From: an uncultured Gammaproteobacteria bacterium
GTDB lineage: Bacteria > Pseudomonadota > Gammaproteobacteria > Ga0077536
Reading direction: 5' to 3'
Length of the DNA stretch: 6,014 nucleotides
NCBI GenBank assembly: GCA_903866355.1
Contig: CAIPNE010000548.1
Coordinates: 1 to 6,014 of the forward strand
Shown here: in pieces, positions 5,333 to 6,014 of the stretch
Numbering within the stretch: the stretch's first letter is position 1
Layout: each line of letters begins with the position of its first letter
Position numbers and translations under genes: made by a program
The notes under the pieces: generated by a model
What the model was told of the DNA's origin: nothing
Database searches by the model: none
The model's input: only the letters and a program-made list of their open reading frames with translations

Positions 5333-6014
5333 ATGAATTCGGCTCACACCTTTCGCCTTTTCATCAGTTCCACCTTCAGCGACTTCGTCGCCGAACGTGA
5401 AGCGCTGCAGCGACGCGTTTTTCCGGAGCTCGAGAAATTTTGTGCCGAGCGGGGGGCACGCTTTCAGGCTATCGACCTTCGTTGGGGAATTACCGAGGAG
5501 GCCCAACGGGAGCACGACACCCTGCGCATTTGCCTAGAGGAAGTGCGGCGCTGCCAGAAGCTTTCGCCACGGCCGAACTTTGCGGTGTTGTTGGGCGACC
5601 GCTACGGTTGGGAACCAGTGCCCGCGCGCATTCCGTTGAGCCACTGGACGCAGTTATTGTCCGCTGCGGACCCGCTTGGCCGTGCGCTTATCACCGAACA
5701 GTATCAACTCGATGAGAATGCCATTCCCCCTGTGTACTGTCTCCGGAAGCGCGAGGGAGACTGGGCACAAGCGAACCAACGGGAAACCGAATTGCTGCAA
5801 GCGCTGCGCCACGCCGCTCGCGGCTTCTCGGGGCCTGAACGGTTGCCTTATTTTGCCTCCGCCACGCACCAGGAGATTGCGCTGGGCGCCTTGGCCGCGC
5901 AGGACGATGAAGGACATCCTCTGCACCCGGAGGAGCACGTTAGTGTCTATGTTCGCCGTATTCAGGGGTTGCCGCAGGATGTATCCGCGCGAGCCTTTAT
6001 TGACTGGGATGCCG
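5333..6014 (+). CDS. DUF4062 protein, N-terminal part (probable DUF4062-NACHT-WD40 STAND protein; 3' end outside window)
   Basis: From the ATG at 5333 the frame stays open to the right edge, giving 227 codons without a stop. The N-terminus is a clear DUF4062 domain: RLFISSTFSDFVAERE (8-23), VFPELEKFC (29-37), FQAIDLRWGITEEA (44-57), TLRICLEEVRRCQ (63-75) and FAVLLGDRYGWEPVPARIP (83-101). This variety, with the DLRWGITEE stretch, is the one found at the head of large proteins that continue into a NACHT ATPase and WD40 repeats (NWD1/TEP1-like STAND proteins). The window ends before any Walker A motif, so that architecture is an inference from the family. Such proteins are thought to act as sensors that oligomerise and signal, with the TIR-like DUF4062 fold as effector or adaptor. 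The possible SD (GGGAG, 5317-5321) sits in a small hairpin just ahead of the start. The gene is divergent from the KTSC-RT operon. Confidence 0.85.
   Translation, partial: MNSAHTFRLFISSTFSDFVAEREALQRRVFPELEKFCAERGARFQAIDLRWGITEEAQREHDTLRICLEEVRRCQKLSPRPNFAVLLGDRYGWEPVPARIPLSHWTQLLSAADPLGRALITEQYQLDENAIPPVYCLRKREGDWAQANQRETELLQALRHAARGFSGPERLPYFASATHQEIALGALAAQDDEGHPLHPEEHVSVYVRRIQGLPQDVSARAFIDWDA

Noticed and set aside
5096..5515. Minus-strand open frame of 139 codons ending at the KTSC start with a four-base stop/start overlap
   Set aside because: The overlap looks operon-like, but most of the frame is antisense to the well supported DUF4062 domain, passes through the AT-rich gap and has no domain character.

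Overview
The window looks like an accessory (defence-island-like) segment of a GC-rich bacterial chromosome. By eye count, sample 60-base lines are about 55% GC in the left WD40 gene, about 70% in the nuclease region and about 18% in the gap around 5161-5220. A proteobacterial host is plausible from the GC-rich codon use and the style of the proteins, but nothing here identifies the species. There is no rRNA, tRNA, CRISPR array, transposase or integrase.

Layout from left to right. (1) Positions 2-1834, + strand: the C-terminal part of a large WD40 beta-propeller protein whose start lies outside the window. (2) Positions 1838-2434, + strand, three bases after the WD40 stop: a 198-aa stand-alone primase-polymerase (archaeo-eukaryotic primase, NrS-1/phage-primase type) domain without the usual helicase part. 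(3) Positions 2445-5099, - strand, converging on (2) with a 10-base gap: a three-gene operon read in the order KTSC small protein (86 aa), reverse transcriptase with a helical C-terminal region (550 aa), PD-(D/E)XK nuclease-like protein (up to 258 aa). Spacing is 10 bases between the first two, and the last two overlap by 46 bases (or are 2 bases apart if a later GTG start is used). (4) Positions 5100-5332: a divergent intergenic region, AT-rich in the middle, with several inverted repeats. (5) Positions 5333-6014, + strand: the N-terminal part of a DUF4062 protein of the type that normally continues into a NACHT/STAND ATPase and WD40 repeats. It runs off the right edge.

How the parts may work together (inference): the two edge genes look like sensor or signalling proteins (WD40 propellers; DUF4062 head of a STAND ATPase). 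Between them are two nucleic-acid synthesis enzymes of different superfamilies, a primase-polymerase and a reverse transcriptase, plus a nuclease and a small possibly RNA-binding protein. Reverse transcriptases with a helical repeat C-terminus that lie outside retrons and group II introns are often antiviral (DRT/UG/Abi group). The KTSC-RT-nuclease operon next to a stand-alone primase-polymerase is therefore a candidate multi-gene defence locus. The RT, primase and nuclease assignments rest on visible catalytic motifs. Their functional linkage rests only on gene order.
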